Assembly: GCA_963457665.1 (NCBI GenBank)
Contig: OY735201.1
Span: 28,452,048-28,516,047 of the forward strand
Length of the DNA stretch: 64,000 bases
Direction: 5' to 3'
DNA from: Thysanoteuthis rhombus
Lineage: Eukaryota > Mollusca > Cephalopoda > Oegopsida > Thysanoteuthidae
Numbering within the stretch: position 1 is the stretch's first letter; every line of letters begins with the position of its first letter. Below the pieces are notes generated by a model, which had not been told where the DNA came from, ran no database searches, and saw nothing but the letters and a program-made list of their open reading frames with translations. The translations under genes and the position numbers were made by a program. This document shows, in pieces, positions 50,386 through 62,617 of this stretch.

Positions 50386-53300
50386 AATCACCAACACAAA
50401 TGACAAAACTGATATAAACCCGAACTAAATCCCTGAGTAAAGGCACACACCAGAGAGAGACGACGAAACCCCAACAGAAGAAGGGAAAACACATATACTA
50501 AATTTGAAAATAATCATGCGACAAGAAAAAACGACATTCCCCACTCTTAGATACAAGGACAGGAAGAAACTCGAAGAAGTGACCGAACATGTCAACTGGC
50601 TCTTACAACATATCGAAAGAAACAGCCTTTTGGAACTCAACAACCTAATCTATGCCGGGGCAAAAATGGTAACACTACGTTTCACAACACAAGGAAGAAT
50701 CCCAAATAATAATAAGAAGAAGGGAAAACCCAACCAGGAAAGAATATTAGAAAAACAGATCTCACAACTTCAGAGAAACGAAGTGATATTGAGGAATGCA
50801 CCACATACAAACAGGCCACGAGTAAGACTTTGGAACGAATAGAAAATAACCAAAAAAAATTCCCCGCAGTAGTGGAAGACATACATCAAAGGAGTTTAAC
50901 CGAAAAGGCAAGGTTGAAGAGATACAGGCAAAGAACAGCCCAATACACACAAAACTGCACATTCCAAAACAACGAGAGAAAGTTTTAGCAAGATTTGAAC
51001 GGAGAAAGATGACAGAACATGAAATCTGACTCCTCAGAAACCAAGAACTCCTGGAATACGACATGAAAACACCCAAAAAGACACAACGTAACCCCGCAAT
51101 GGTTAAGAAACATGAAAAGAGAAGAAACAATGGAGAACCATTATTATTGAATTAAACAACATTAAAACAAACTCTTAGGAAAATAGCCCACTGGAAAGCA
51201 CCAGGACCTGACGGGATCCACGGATATTGGTTTCAGAAATTCACAACACAACACGTTAGACTCACCAACCAACTCCAAAGTTGCATAAATGAAGGCGATG
51301 CACCACAATGGATGACCAGAGACAGAACCACCCTCATCCAAAAAGACTCTGAAAAGGGGGAACATGGCAAGCAATTATAGACCAATAACGTATTTACCAC
51401 ACATGTGGAAAATCCTGACCAGACAAATAGCAGAGAAAATATATTTATCAATGGAAACAAGGAGACTGATACTAGAAGAATTAAAGGTTGCAGGAAAAGA
51501 ACCAAGGGGACAAATGACTAACTCTACATCGACCAGATGATCTTAAAAGAAGAGGGGAAAATGAAGAAGAACATTGCAATGGGATGGATAGACTACAAAA
51601 AAGCATACATGATTCCACATAGTTGGATACTCGAATGCCTCAGATTGTTCAAGATCAGTGAACCACAGGTGAGACTCATCGAAAACTCCTAGAAAAACTG
51701 GAAAGTAGACTTGACAGCCACAGGTGAAAACTTAGCAGAGGTATGTATAGAAAGGGGAATCTTCCAGGGAGACTCCCTGTCCCCACTATTATTTGTTATA
51801 ACTATAATATCAATCAATAGAATCCTGAAGAACAGCAAAGGATACCATTTCTCCAAAACAAAAGGAAAGGTCAAACACCTAATGTACATGGACAATATAA
51901 AATTGTTTGCAAAAAATAGGGGAGAGTTCGAGATGCTGATCAACAAAGTAAAAGAATACAGTGATGACATTGGGATGGAATCTGGAACAGAAAAATGTGC
52001 AATTATGGTTATGCACAAAAGAAGGCTTACAATGGCAGAAGGAATAGAACTCCAAGACACAAGAAGGATTAGAGCACTGACCGCACAAGACCAATACAAA
52101 TACCTGGGAGTTCTTGAATGTGACACAATAAAACGGGAAGAAATGAAAGACGAAAAAAAGAAAGAATACATTGGGAGGATAATGAAAATATTAGAGACCA
52201 AATCAAACCGCAGTAATCGGATAAAAGGAATGAACACGTAGGCTATATCAGTAGTGAGATACACAGGACCATTCCAAGGATAGAAAAAGGAAGAACTCCA
52301 GTCGATGGACAGGCGAACATGGAAACTTTAAACAATGCATAATGCCTTACACCCCTAAAGATGACACGAATAGAATATACGTTGAGAAGGTGGCAGGCGA
52401 CTCATCAGAATACAGGACTGTGTCATGAGAGCTAAAGCGGATCCAGAACAGTACGTGCAAGCAAACAACGAAGACATCATAAAGAGTGCACGAAACAGCG
52501 CAACGAACAATAAGGTAGAAAAAAATGGAACAGCACAGCAAACAAAGAAAGAAAAATGGGAAAGGGAAAAATTGTATGGAGATTTTAAAAGACAGATACA
52601 AGATATGGCAGACGAGAGGTCATGGATATGGCTACGAAAAAGAAACCTGAAGAGAGAGACTGAATTGCTCATCATGGCAGCGACATCAGGACAAACTATA
52701 TCAAAACAAAAATCGACCAGAATATAAACAAACAACCAATGCCGCCAGTGCGGTGGAAGAGATGAGACCGCAAACCACAAAACGAGTGAATGTAGTCAAC
52801 TCGCCCAGAAAGAGTATAAACGCCGACATGATAGAGTAGCAACGGTGATACACTGGGAACAGAGTAAACAAATTAGATTCAACCATACGGAAAAGTGGTA
52901 TTAGCAAAAACCAGAGGCAGCCCCAGAGAATGGAAACCACAAATTACTCTGGAACTTTGACATTCAAACTGACCACCTCATCCAAGCAAGAAGACTGGAC
53001 TTGGTAATTGTAGACGAGAAGAGGGGAAACCTTCCAAATAGTAGACATGGCTGTACCTGCAGACCATAGAATAAAGAGAAAAGAGAGTTAGAAAAATACC
53101 AAGGTCTAGTTATAAAACTGAAGAAGATGTGGGACATGAAAGTTAGGGTCGTGCCAGAAAGGCGCACTGGAAACTGTCCCGGAGACACTGAGGGTGAGAC
53201 TGGAGGAGATCAGGATAAAAGGAAGGATTGAGATTGTACAGACCACAGCACTGCTAGGAACCGCGTAGATACTGAGGAAAGTGCTAGAAATATAAGGACT

Positions 53301-53650
53301 GCAATACTGATTGTTAGCAGTGGCCTAACAGAGGAAGGAAAATGAAAGCGGAGATGTAAACCACAGCACTGACATGATAGGCGAGGAAGAGCAGAAATGT
53401 TGGTCGAAGACCTGAGGAGACTTATTGTCACTCAGCCTCCAGCAGTTACCCCCGGGCAACTGGTGTTAAACTGTAAACCACAGTATTATTGTGATCTATG
53501 AGAATGAGGACGGGAGGGTTGGAGACTTGAGGATACTTGCTGTCACTCAACCTCTAGCAGTAACCCTTAGATAACTGGTGTGAGATTGCAAACAACAACA
53601 ACAACATCAACAATAATAATAATAATTACAAAGAATAGTAATAATAATAA
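50386..53650 (+). mobile_element. R2-type (RLE-encoding) LINE, most complete copy, defective
   Basis: In order on the plus strand: an N-terminal region (LEEVTEHVNWLLQHIERNSL, LEKQISQLQRNEV); KKFPAVVEDIHQRSL; KAPGPDGIHGYWFQKFTTQH; SNYRPIT; the RT motif ERGIFQGDSLSPLLFV; the catalytic box as YMDN instead of YxDD; YKYLGVLECDTIKREEM; a zinc knuckle CX2CX8HX4C (about 52740-52797) followed by AQKEYKRRHDRVA; and an RLE-type stretch RRLDLVIVDEKRG. The element ends in AAC/AAT repeats. Stops and frame changes split the ORF. The CCHC knuckle plus C-terminal PD-(D/E)XK endonuclease is the R2/NeSL/R4 type plan; placement within it needs a tree. It follows directly after another copy's tail. Confidence 0.8.
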
Positions 53651-53725
53651 TTATTATTATTATTATTATCATTATTATTATTATTATACTAATAATAATA
53701 ATAATTACAAAGAATAACAGTAGTA
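53630..53725. repeat. (AAT)n / (ATT)n inverted microsatellite
   Basis: AAT units, then ATT units, then AAT again; two LINE tails seem to meet here. Confidence 0.85.
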
Positions 53726-54110
53726 GTAATAGTGAACAAATAACCAGTGAATGCAGCAAACAATTCAAGAAGGGGTACTAGAACAAGTTCCAACTTTTAT
53801 TTTCTTGGAACTATGTAAACGACCAGGATGTAAAAAAAGGTTCCTGCACAAACCAGAAACTCTCCTAGAAAGCCAGGATTTGGTTTTGGAGCTAAAAAGT
53901 TATACTATATTCCACGGTCACTAAGGAGAGTACGAGGAATAATAAGCTTATGACCTCCTATCGACAGCTATGGCTTATCAGTTGAATGAAGAAACGCTGC
54001 TTTGATATGTGAGAGGAGGACTAGAGACTTGTGGGGACTTACTGTCACTCGGCAGACACCAGGTGTGAACATGCAATAGTAGTAATAATTATGATACACA
54101 ACAACAGCCA
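53726..54110 (+). mobile_element. R2-type LINE 3' fragment
   Basis: Starts with NSEC-like knuckle remnants (TSECSKQFKK), has RLE-region scraps, and ends with the same TGTGGGGACTTACTGTCACT type 3' terminus as 53410-53590. Confidence 0.6.
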
Positions 54111-54670
54111 CAACTACGCTAATGAAGAAGAATCTTAGTCTAAAAAAATATATATTTTTAGAAATGTATTCAGAAAAATGTTTTGCATACGAATAGAATT
54201 CCGAACGCTGCTTCAAAGTCAACTTCACATAAATTATCTTTGTTCTTATTTTTTTTCTGTGTATTTTTTCAATGCATAATATGCGAAAGGTCAAGAAAAA
54301 AGCTTTTAAATCTCACGTTTAGTCGCGTTCCGAATGGCTGTTTATCTAATTTACGTTTTATTTACAGTTAAAATTGGAGTATATGCGTAAATGATTCCTA
54401 CGTAGGTATCTGCGTTACAGGAACTCTATAAATACGTATTACAGCAATTTCAATCATTCGTTTGGCGCGTGTCGTAAAACAATTTGAAGAAAACTAGTTT
54501 GTCAAGACAATGTGAGACGCTATGAATTCGATACTTAATGAATGCTTTGTTACTGTGGCGTTGTACTAGATGGGGTGGGCCTAATCTATAACTATTTCAA
54601 CTATTAGCAATGGTGTATATAAGCACTTTATATTAAATACACATTTTTTCAAAAACTATCCCAGAAGGTG
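54111..54670. other. Unassigned
   Basis: No element or gene recognised. Confidence 0.4.
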
Positions 54671-54674
54671 TATA

Positions 54675-55110
54675 AGATCAGACACGTCGAGGTAGTGACA
54701 GCCATACACTCGGAACTATGCAAACAATCAGGATTTGGCAACGTAGGCTAATGGTACCAGCACGATCCAGAGACTTCCCTAGGTAGTAGAAGCCATAAAT
54801 TACTATGGGATATCCGAACCAACCACACCATGTAAGCAAGAAGCCCAGATATGATAGTTGTGCACAAAAATAAGAAATATGGACAAATATCAGACATGGT
54901 TGTTCCTTCGAATCAGCAAGTCAATACATATGAGAATGGAAACAGGAAAATTACCAGGACTTTGCCTGGGACCTGAAAAAGAAGGGGAACGTGATAGTCA
55001 GGGTAATGCCAATGAACTTGGGACAATTCTAAGGACGTTGAAGTTAAGATTTGTGTAGTTAGAAATAATAAGAAGGATTGTAGTGAAAACTGCGTGTTAC
55101 ACAGTGATGT
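54675..55110 (+). mobile_element. R2-type LINE fragment, RLE endonuclease region
   Basis: VTAIHSELCKQSGFGNVG, WYQHDPETSLGSRSHKLLWD, RSPDMIVVHKNKKYG and VVPSNQQVNTYENG follow the knuckle-to-RLE segment of the family. The key RSPDMIVV segment is clearer here than in the 50-53 kb copy. Confidence 0.75.
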
Positions 55111-56943
55111 ACAGATACACCACTAAGTGATGCAGAAATATATTGCAAAGCTACCTAAATGTATTGACCCAACCAAAGAACTGAATAGAAACAAAAAATG
55201 AAGGTGATGATAGAAACAATAGTACTGGGAGTTCAGGATGCAGTCCCCTAAAAAGGGTCTCTTTCCGAAATCTATTTTTTGGTTGATATATGCTCCCTCC
55301 TTCAATCTTCTCACTCACCCTGTCAATTATCGATAACAAAATGTTGGCAACATCAAAAACTCAAGCATTGAGTTCAATCATCCGAATAAAATATGGAAAA
55401 TATATGTATCTACATATTTATATATGTGTATATGCGAGAAATAGAGAGAGAGAGGGGGCGATCAATGAGATAATTTCAGAAATAAATGATTGTTTACTCT
55501 CTCATAACATTTGTTTTGGTTTTGTTTCTTTTTTCAATCCAATTTTAATTTAAACCAAGAGGAGTCTGGGGATGTTGAGAATATTTACGAATTCATGTCT
55601 TAAAAAAGAAAGAATAAGATGAATATTGAACCCGGCTAGTCTACCGTGACTCTGTTAATAATACCCATCAAGAGGAGAGTGAAATGGCGGAAGTTTATTC
55701 AACAAAACAAACACTTCGTTTCTTGAGGCGATTGCCATAGACTGTGCATCACTAAAATCATCTTTATGCATTGCAAATGGAAAAACAGATCAGGAAGCCC
55801 TATGGGTGGGGCTCAAATGACAATGGTCCGCCGTGGTCTGTTCACAGTATAGGCGGCTATAATCTGGTTTGCTTCAAGATCACAGTTATGGAAAATATAG
55901 CCTAGGGCCGAAAAACTTGACAGAACTGAACTATGAGGCCTTGTTATGACGAGGAAAGAAATAATAAGACGAGAGGAAATGCTCTCTGCCCTGAATATAA
56001 ATGAGTTTGGGGAGAGTTATTTTAATTTTGTTCAAAAGAGGAAGAGGATTTGATATCAATGAACAGGTTGTTTAATATACATATATACAGAGACAGATAT
56101 CGATAAAAATAAGGGAAAAAGAATTTATAAACAAATATAGATGTATATTTGTATGTGTGTGTCTATGCATGGAGTGCTACATAAAAGTTCTGGGCACTTG
56201 ATGTTCGAAATGGCTTTCTTTAGAAAAAAAAGGACAAATGGTTGAAAATGAGGTTTCTTATTTCATACTGTAACTTGAGGATATGTGTGGAATATTCAGC
56301 GATGCACAGGAAACTTTAGGTAACTGCATATATTAGGAAAGAACTGAACAAATCTATGCAGGGAACAGTCATCAGAAAGTATTCGAAAAAGTTGGTTTTT
56401 TGCGTGGCTTTGGCAACATTAAAAAAAAAAACAACCAATCAGATTTCTTTTTCTCAATTTTTAAAACCGAAGTCTTAGGCTTCCTGAGTTGACATGAGTG
56501 TATTCCCTTTCCTTACTGACACAGTTCATTTCTATGGGTAAGGAATGATTTTCATATGCAGTTTTTATCCACTTCCAATTTTTTCCGAATTTCCAGCTTT
56601 TTGTTCTAAAATAATTATATTAGAAGTTTATTCTCCCTTATGGACCCTTTTTTATATGTTTGTTTCTTCTTTTCTTATATGAGTAAACTATTATTTGGGT
56701 CTTTTATTTATTGGGTTTCAGCAGTGATTAAACAGGTGTTATGATTAGATATTCATTCTGTATTCTTTATTCTACTCCTTGATTGTCATATGTATAGCTA
56801 TTCCTATATGGTTTTACGTTGACACCAATATCATTTTTGTTGAATATATCAAATTTATGATGAAAGTTTCAATTGGTTTCAGTATATTTGTTAGCATGTG
56901 TACATTATTATTTTCATCATCATCATCATTATTATTATTATTA

Positions 56944-56980
<37 letters not shown>

Positions 56981-56986
56981 CATCAT

Positions 56987-57033
<47 letters not shown>

Positions 57034-58020
57034 TACTCATACTCTAATTATTCTATTAGTTGTTTTTTTTTGCCTTCTATTGGTGAGTTACTTGTTGTAT
57101 AACTTTTTTTCAATTGGGTGAAACTTACAAGTACGGGACAATTATTCACCTAAAAATTAATTTTTAGGGCAGATTTTTTTTTTTAAGTCCAGAATCATTT
57201 TACCCCTTACCCTTCCGTTTCTATATGGTTTTATATGATAATGTATACATCAACATTATTTCACATCAGTTATATTTTTATATCAGTTATCATAGTAATA
57301 TGCTATGTAGGGCTTTCCTTTCTTTATATTTATACTGTTCGAATGTTGTTTAAAATGCATGAGCAATACGAATATTTGTATGTCTGAATGGGACTTGTTG
57401 AAAAATCTTAGCTTGCTCAATATGGAAAACTCTTGATAAATACTCCAACGTGAATGAATGTACGTGTCTTCTCATCGAAGCAAAGATATATTATTATTGT
57501 CATAGCTTACTCATTGAACGAAAAAGAAAGCCAGTCATTATCAAAGCTTGATTTAATTTCAATTTTTACCTTTGACACTTTTTCTCTTGTTTCTACTGAA
57601 AATTATGATCCATACAATGGACTTTTGTTCCTAAAAATAATTTTAGATTCACTAGTATACTTTAGCCTTTAATGATATATGATCCTTGACACTGTAAATT
57701 AGGTTGGACATAAAGATACAACAATTACGAAATTGATACATTTGAACCGGAAATTTATGTTTTCTTAAATACTTCGGACAATCCATTGGAAAATCCTCAT
57801 GATACAAACATGTAAAATCCCATTTATTTCTGATATTATACGTATCATACAGAAAAATCGAAGGGCGCAAATAATGATGACCAAGAGTGTATTTGATCTA
57901 AGAAAATACCCATCCGTGGATCTATCTCCAGATCTCAGTAGAGAGCATCTGCCCAGATCCATCTTCATGATGGATTCCCTTCAATTAACCTTCCTTCAGA
58001 CTTCCCAAAGCCAATTGTCC
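55111..58020. other. Unassigned; (ATT)n(AGT)n at 56917-57032
   Basis: The 107-aa frame at 56779-57102 is mostly poly-Leu/poly-Val from the triplet run. I see no gene. Confidence 0.45.
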
Positions 58021-58022
58021 GT

Positions 58023-58280
58023 TCAGTAATTTTGCTTTTCATAGATCAATCCCCAGGGTCCAGACCCCGAGAAATCATCTGCTCTGTCATGCCAAAATTT
58101 CGGTGATCCAAAGCTTTCATCTTCAAGATGACCAATCTCTTCCACCCATTGGTCAATTGCATGCATCCACTTCGACCTCATTTCTTGAACGGTCAAGTTG
58201 GACCGATTAACTGTTCGCTCTATGCAACCCTCATGCCATATTAACGCCCAAAGAGAAGGGAACTTTGTAGTTATTAGCAC
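58023..58280 (-). CDS. Possible terminal coding exon of an unidentified gene
   Basis: The minus frame includes VQEMRSKWMHAIDQWVEEIG, then HLEDESFGSPKFWHDRADDF and GPWGLIYEKQNY with a stop. Use of Trp, Asp and Glu is unlike the AT-driven frames around it. A possible acceptor TTGAAATTTAG lies just upstream of the reading frame (about 58281-58291), and AATAAA occurs about 190 nt after the stop (near 57830). I recognise no family. It could equally be a transposon remnant. No upstream exon was found. Confidence 0.35.
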   Translation of the reverse strand: MLITTKFPSLWALIWHEGCIERTVNRSNLTVQEMRSKWMHAIDQWVEEIGHLEDESFGSPKFWHDRADDFSGSGPWGLIYEKQNY

Positions 58281-58429
58281 TAAATTTCAAGAACAGAACA
58301 GTTTTGATGAAGTACGGCTTCATCTAAGGGTTACGATGGAGACTGCCCCGCGTATAATTAAGATATTTTATCACAATGATTCTGATCATGGGCGCACAAG
58401 GGGACAATTTAAATATATTTGGGTGCAAT

Positions 58430-58720
58430 TTAGAATGTGGGTTTGAAGATCGAAAATCATGCAATGACTCAAAACTAAGTTGTGTTGAGGCTGAACTTAC
58501 TAATTCCTATTTATAAAATACAATCAATTCATAATTACACAATGACTAATTACTAATATCACCAGATATTCTATAGTAACCAATGTTTAACTCATTAACT
58601 ACAAAACTGATGACGTAATTGTATTGATATTAAATTTCAGACGATGAAGAAATGATAAAAACTTCAGTAAGTGCCGTAAAGTTCATATTCAATTTTTGAA
58701 TATAGCATCAGTATCATTAT
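58430..58720 (-). repeat. Orphan copy of the family's 3' flank
   Basis: In minus orientation it aligns with the DNA downstream of C exon 5: TATGAACTTTACGGCACTTA, then ACTATAGAATATC, GGAATTAGTAAGTTC and TTAGTTTTGAGTCATTG. B carries the same series at 23790-24620. No family exon was found between here and the right edge. Confidence 0.6.
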
Positions 58721-59406
58721 ACCTTTTCAACATTAAATTTGTTGCATAATTACAAAAGGGGGTACATCTGTTTTTCAAGTTTGCACAATGGGGCGTTGGA
58801 CAAAAACCTCAAGAACCACATATATAAGGCTTACGATGGGGTGTGTTCGTGAATAACTAAGATAGTTCATTATTCACCAGTGATTGTTGCATTACGAAAA
58901 AGTTTTGGCTGTAACTGCTGTTGCCAATAGATCCAAAGAATCTAAATGACGGGTCGAAATCTCAAACAAAATAGCTCTATGGCCAAATAATGTTGCACTG
59001 GACAAATGGGAGAGAGTACAGATAGATAGATAAAATATGGGAACTGTGCTTCAACCACCGGATGGAAACCTGATAAGAGTAATGCATGCTGCACATGTAG
59101 AGATACGATAAAAAAACAAAGTCCATCTTTTCACATTTAAGTTACGTAGATTCGTTAATAATAATCACAACATGGATGCGCCAACAGATTTTAATACGAT
59201 TTCTCGAATTTAACTTTTTTTCACAAAACTGCAAACGCAACTTAAGTAACAACTTTCAAGTTGAGGCAAGAATAATTGTGTTTTTCACAACCCAATTCAA
59301 AGCAGTATATCTCAATTCAGAACAAAAGTTATTAATCAAAGTGGTATTTTTGTCAATTAAAAACAAATTAATTCATATATCTGTGAATTTTTTAGATGAA
59401 ATATTA
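58721..59406. other. Unassigned
   Basis: 58820-58890 resembles 58315-58385 (GGYTTACGATGG, then ATAAYTAAGATA), a local diverged duplication. No gene. Confidence 0.4.
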
Positions 59407-59790
59407 TTATTTCTATCAATATTCGGACCATCCTCATCTTGGTTGTTTTTCATACAACGTTTCAGCTGTTGCACTCTACAGCCTTCATCAGGTGGACACA
59501 TAGCGTAGTGGTTACAGCATAATAGGTGGACACATAGCGTAGTGGTTACAGCATCAGACAAATTACTGCTAAGTAATCTGATGGTTCTAGGTTCAATCAT
59601 AGTGTGAGACAATATAACAATACTACTAACGCTAAGAGGGGAGTGCAGTCAATATACCCCCGTCGGATAAATAAAGGGTTCGGTTCGTTACTTCCCCACA
59701 CATACCTGATGAAGGCAGTAGAGTGCAACGGCTGGAACATTGTATGAAAAACAACCAAGATGAGGATGGTCAGAATATTAATAGAAATAA
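59407..59790. repeat. Inverted-arm element of about 85-bp arms around a SINE
   Basis: The left arm 59407-59494 and right arm 59705-59790 are reverse complements with few mismatches; the inner part TTGGTTGTTTTTCATACAA is exact on both sides. Either a fold-back element or two opposed copies of one repeat. Confidence 0.75.
59491..59605 (+). mobile_element. tRNA-derived SINE with duplicated head
   Basis: AGGTGGACACATAGCGTAGT plus GGTTACAGCAT occurs twice in tandem (about 59490-59554). Box A-like TAGCGTAGTGGTTA and box B GGTTCAATCAT (59590-59600) follow tRNA spacing. Confidence 0.6.
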
Positions 59791-59799
59791 ATCAATTCA

Positions 59800-60000
59800 T
59801 TCCTGAAACATGGTTTTCATGGTCCAGAACCAATGATTCTTCCAAAGTTTTTCGACCAGCTGTTTGGTTTTTGAAACTTTCCTTTGCAGGAAGTAAAAGT
59901 ATATTATTTCCTCTTTCTCCACCCTTCTGCCAATCTGATCTCTGTCATGCAACACTGAAAAAACTCCATTCAACTAGCTCTCACACCAAAACTTTTTTGT
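59800..60000. other. Unassigned
   Basis: A plus frame of 80 aa (59760-60002) has no recognisable domain. Confidence 0.4.
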
Positions 60001-60004
60001 AGCA

Positions 60005-61225
60005 GGCTAGATTAATCCCTGACAAAACTAAATTGAATTGGTCTAGCCTCTTTTATACCCCAGGTTATATTCTAGGCTAGTCAGGTTTATACCCTGGAAT
60101 AAAACTTGCTAGTCTATTTCATACACCCTTTAACCAGATTGTAATCCAAAGATATAAAGCCGGTTAGCTCTATGAAGCAAGTGTGTATGGATGTGTTTAC
60201 GGCATGTATGTGTATGTGTGCATATATTACATATTTGGATGTGTACGAGTATATATAGCATGCGTATAAATATGTACGTAGCAAATGTGCGTATTTGGTA
60301 TGTGTATTCAATGGTGAGTGTGTGGGATGAATACGTAAGTTTATGTATGTACGTGCTTGTTTTTATCATGTATGTGTACGTTCAAACATGAGTCCACTTA
60401 AATTTGTAGCATCTGTGTGTGTAGTATGTAAGCATGTGTATGTTTGAGGTATGTACGTATGTATGTGTGCTTCTGTAGTATATGTGTGTGTGTGTGCGTA
60501 TGTAATATGTGTGTATGTTTCATGTATGTTTTGACAGGATGTGACGTAGAGTATACTAAGATTTGCCATTCTACGCAATTGCTAATGTGCCGTGCTTATT
60601 TTGTAAAGCTTGACCTATCATGCATTATATCATGAGAATGTTTCTTCAGAATACTTCAATCTTGTAATTGATGTTAGTTAACTCATGATTCGTTGTAGTT
60701 CTTTTTGCGCACGCTGTTCTTCCATAGTTGTCTCAAATAAAGTCATTTCTTGGAAATTTCACTCTTTTTGTCGTTCTTTACTTTTAAATAGTCGAATTTT
60801 TATTTTTTTAATCCATTCTTTAGTAATATGAAAATAAATATTTTGAGACGATGAATAAGCAGAATCATGTATGGTAATTAAAATTCCAAAAACTGATCCA
60901 ATCGAGGGATACCTATTGTCTGCACTCAATTAGTTTTTAACGGTAATTAGGTGATTAAAATTGTACACTGTAGTTTATAAGAGTATGACATCAGTGTGTG
61001 CAAGAATTTAATACTGTATTTTAGATTTCGTGGTGTATCTGAGTGTAAGAGTATAATGGAATGTTCAAACGCAGACTTATTCATAGAAAACTGAAGTTGG
61101 TGTAATCTAGGCTAGGGGGTATGAAATAGGCTAGATTGTTTTATTCCCCGGGTCATAAACTTGACATGCCCAAAATATACCCGTGATATAAAACAGGCTA
61201 GCTTTTATTCCGGGTATAGTCGAGA
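60005..61225. repeat. Possible non-autonomous element with inverted ends of about 110 bp
   Basis: 60030-60130 and the reverse complement of 61100-61215 share CTAGCCT.TTTTATA, TATATTYT.GGC, GTTTAT.ACCC.GG, AATAAAAC and CTATTTCATAC in order. The interior (60185-60540) is GT-rich degenerate repeat with no coding sequence. Confidence 0.5.
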
Positions 61226-62600
61226 CAGGTAGTATTTTTGAGGCTGTTACAACAGCACATAATCAACTCACGATTTATAAGCGGACACATCGCCTTCGAA
61301 CTCCAGTCGAGTGCCGGTAAAATATTCCTTAAAAAAAACAACATATCTCTAACTGTAATAATATTTTAGTGTAAAACCTGATACTGCGTTGTAAAGCCCA
61401 ACCCAACAAAAAATCTAGATGTTTAAAGACCGTGTATAAACATCTCAAACGGTAGAACCATAAAAAATACACACACCCTTTACGTCTTTCGCCATAAAAA
61501 TATTCTTATATCTTTGCATGAATCTTTCGTCTTAGCTACCTTACGGTCCTTCTGCGTGCTCTGCATTATTACAGCAAAAGAAAAAAACAGTTTTCATGTT
61601 ATCATTTTATATTGATCATTAAACTTTCCTTCTTCCTTTTATATCCTTCGCTATTTACTCTCCATCCCCCCTTTTTTGTCATTGGTTTCATCTCGCTTTT
61701 ACCGCATAGAATGTCTCAAAATTAACACCAAAAAGTAAAGACTGGCTTTGATGATCATTTGTAAGATCGCTGAAAAAGACAACGTTGTGCTATCGAATGG
61801 CTCCCAAAATTACTTTATTTTTCTTTGTGGCGAGTCCCTGAAGAAGAAGTGTATGTTATGAAACGAGCTACATGCTAGAATTGAGAAACCAGATTAGGAG
61901 AAAAAATGTTGATCTTCTTCAGAATATGTGCGCACCAGTGGCTTGCCGACTAGATAAACGCATTAAAATAAATGGCACTCACATTAAACCTTACATTTAA
62001 AGCATTCAATATGTCTATTGTTATTAGATCGGTTGTTTGTTTATTACATCAATGAAATTGTTTGGGGATAAATGTAGCGTTACTGTTGAGATAACCTGTA
62101 TCTCTTTTCCGGCCCATCTGTTTTTCTTTCGTCTTACTTTTGCTATATTCTCTCATAAAAATCTTCTCACGACTTCTAACCTTTTTCTTCTTGAAGATAA
62201 TTTCAATCTCTTTTCTTTCTAAATGATGAGTCAAGTCAGAAAACATTGTTAATCTTAATTTTACAACACCTACATTCACCGAAACAAATACGAGAAGGCG
62301 TTACACACGTGTAATGTATCTATCTATTTATGTCCGTGCTTATGCATTTATCTATCTTTCTTTCTACCAGAATATATTGAAATACATGCTTATATTATAA
62401 ACAGTGGGATTTTTCCAGTTTGTTCTTCTTTCTATAACAATAGATTCTTCCTCTGGAAGTCAAAAGTTTTGCTGATAAAAATATCTCCCACCCACTATAA
62501 GAAACAGGATTTTTCCAGGAGAAACTTTTGTAAATAAGACACATAATAGAAATTCAAATATATTTATGTATTCCTTCACAGGGATTAATCAGTATATATG
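61226..62600. other. Unassigned
   Basis: AT-rich, no gene or element recognised. Confidence 0.4.
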
Positions 62601-62617
62601 ATGACATGCACATGTAC

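Noticed and set aside
51689-52264. 191-aa minus-strand frame
   Set aside because: Antisense to the LINE reverse transcriptase at 51711-52241, which has real RT motifs.
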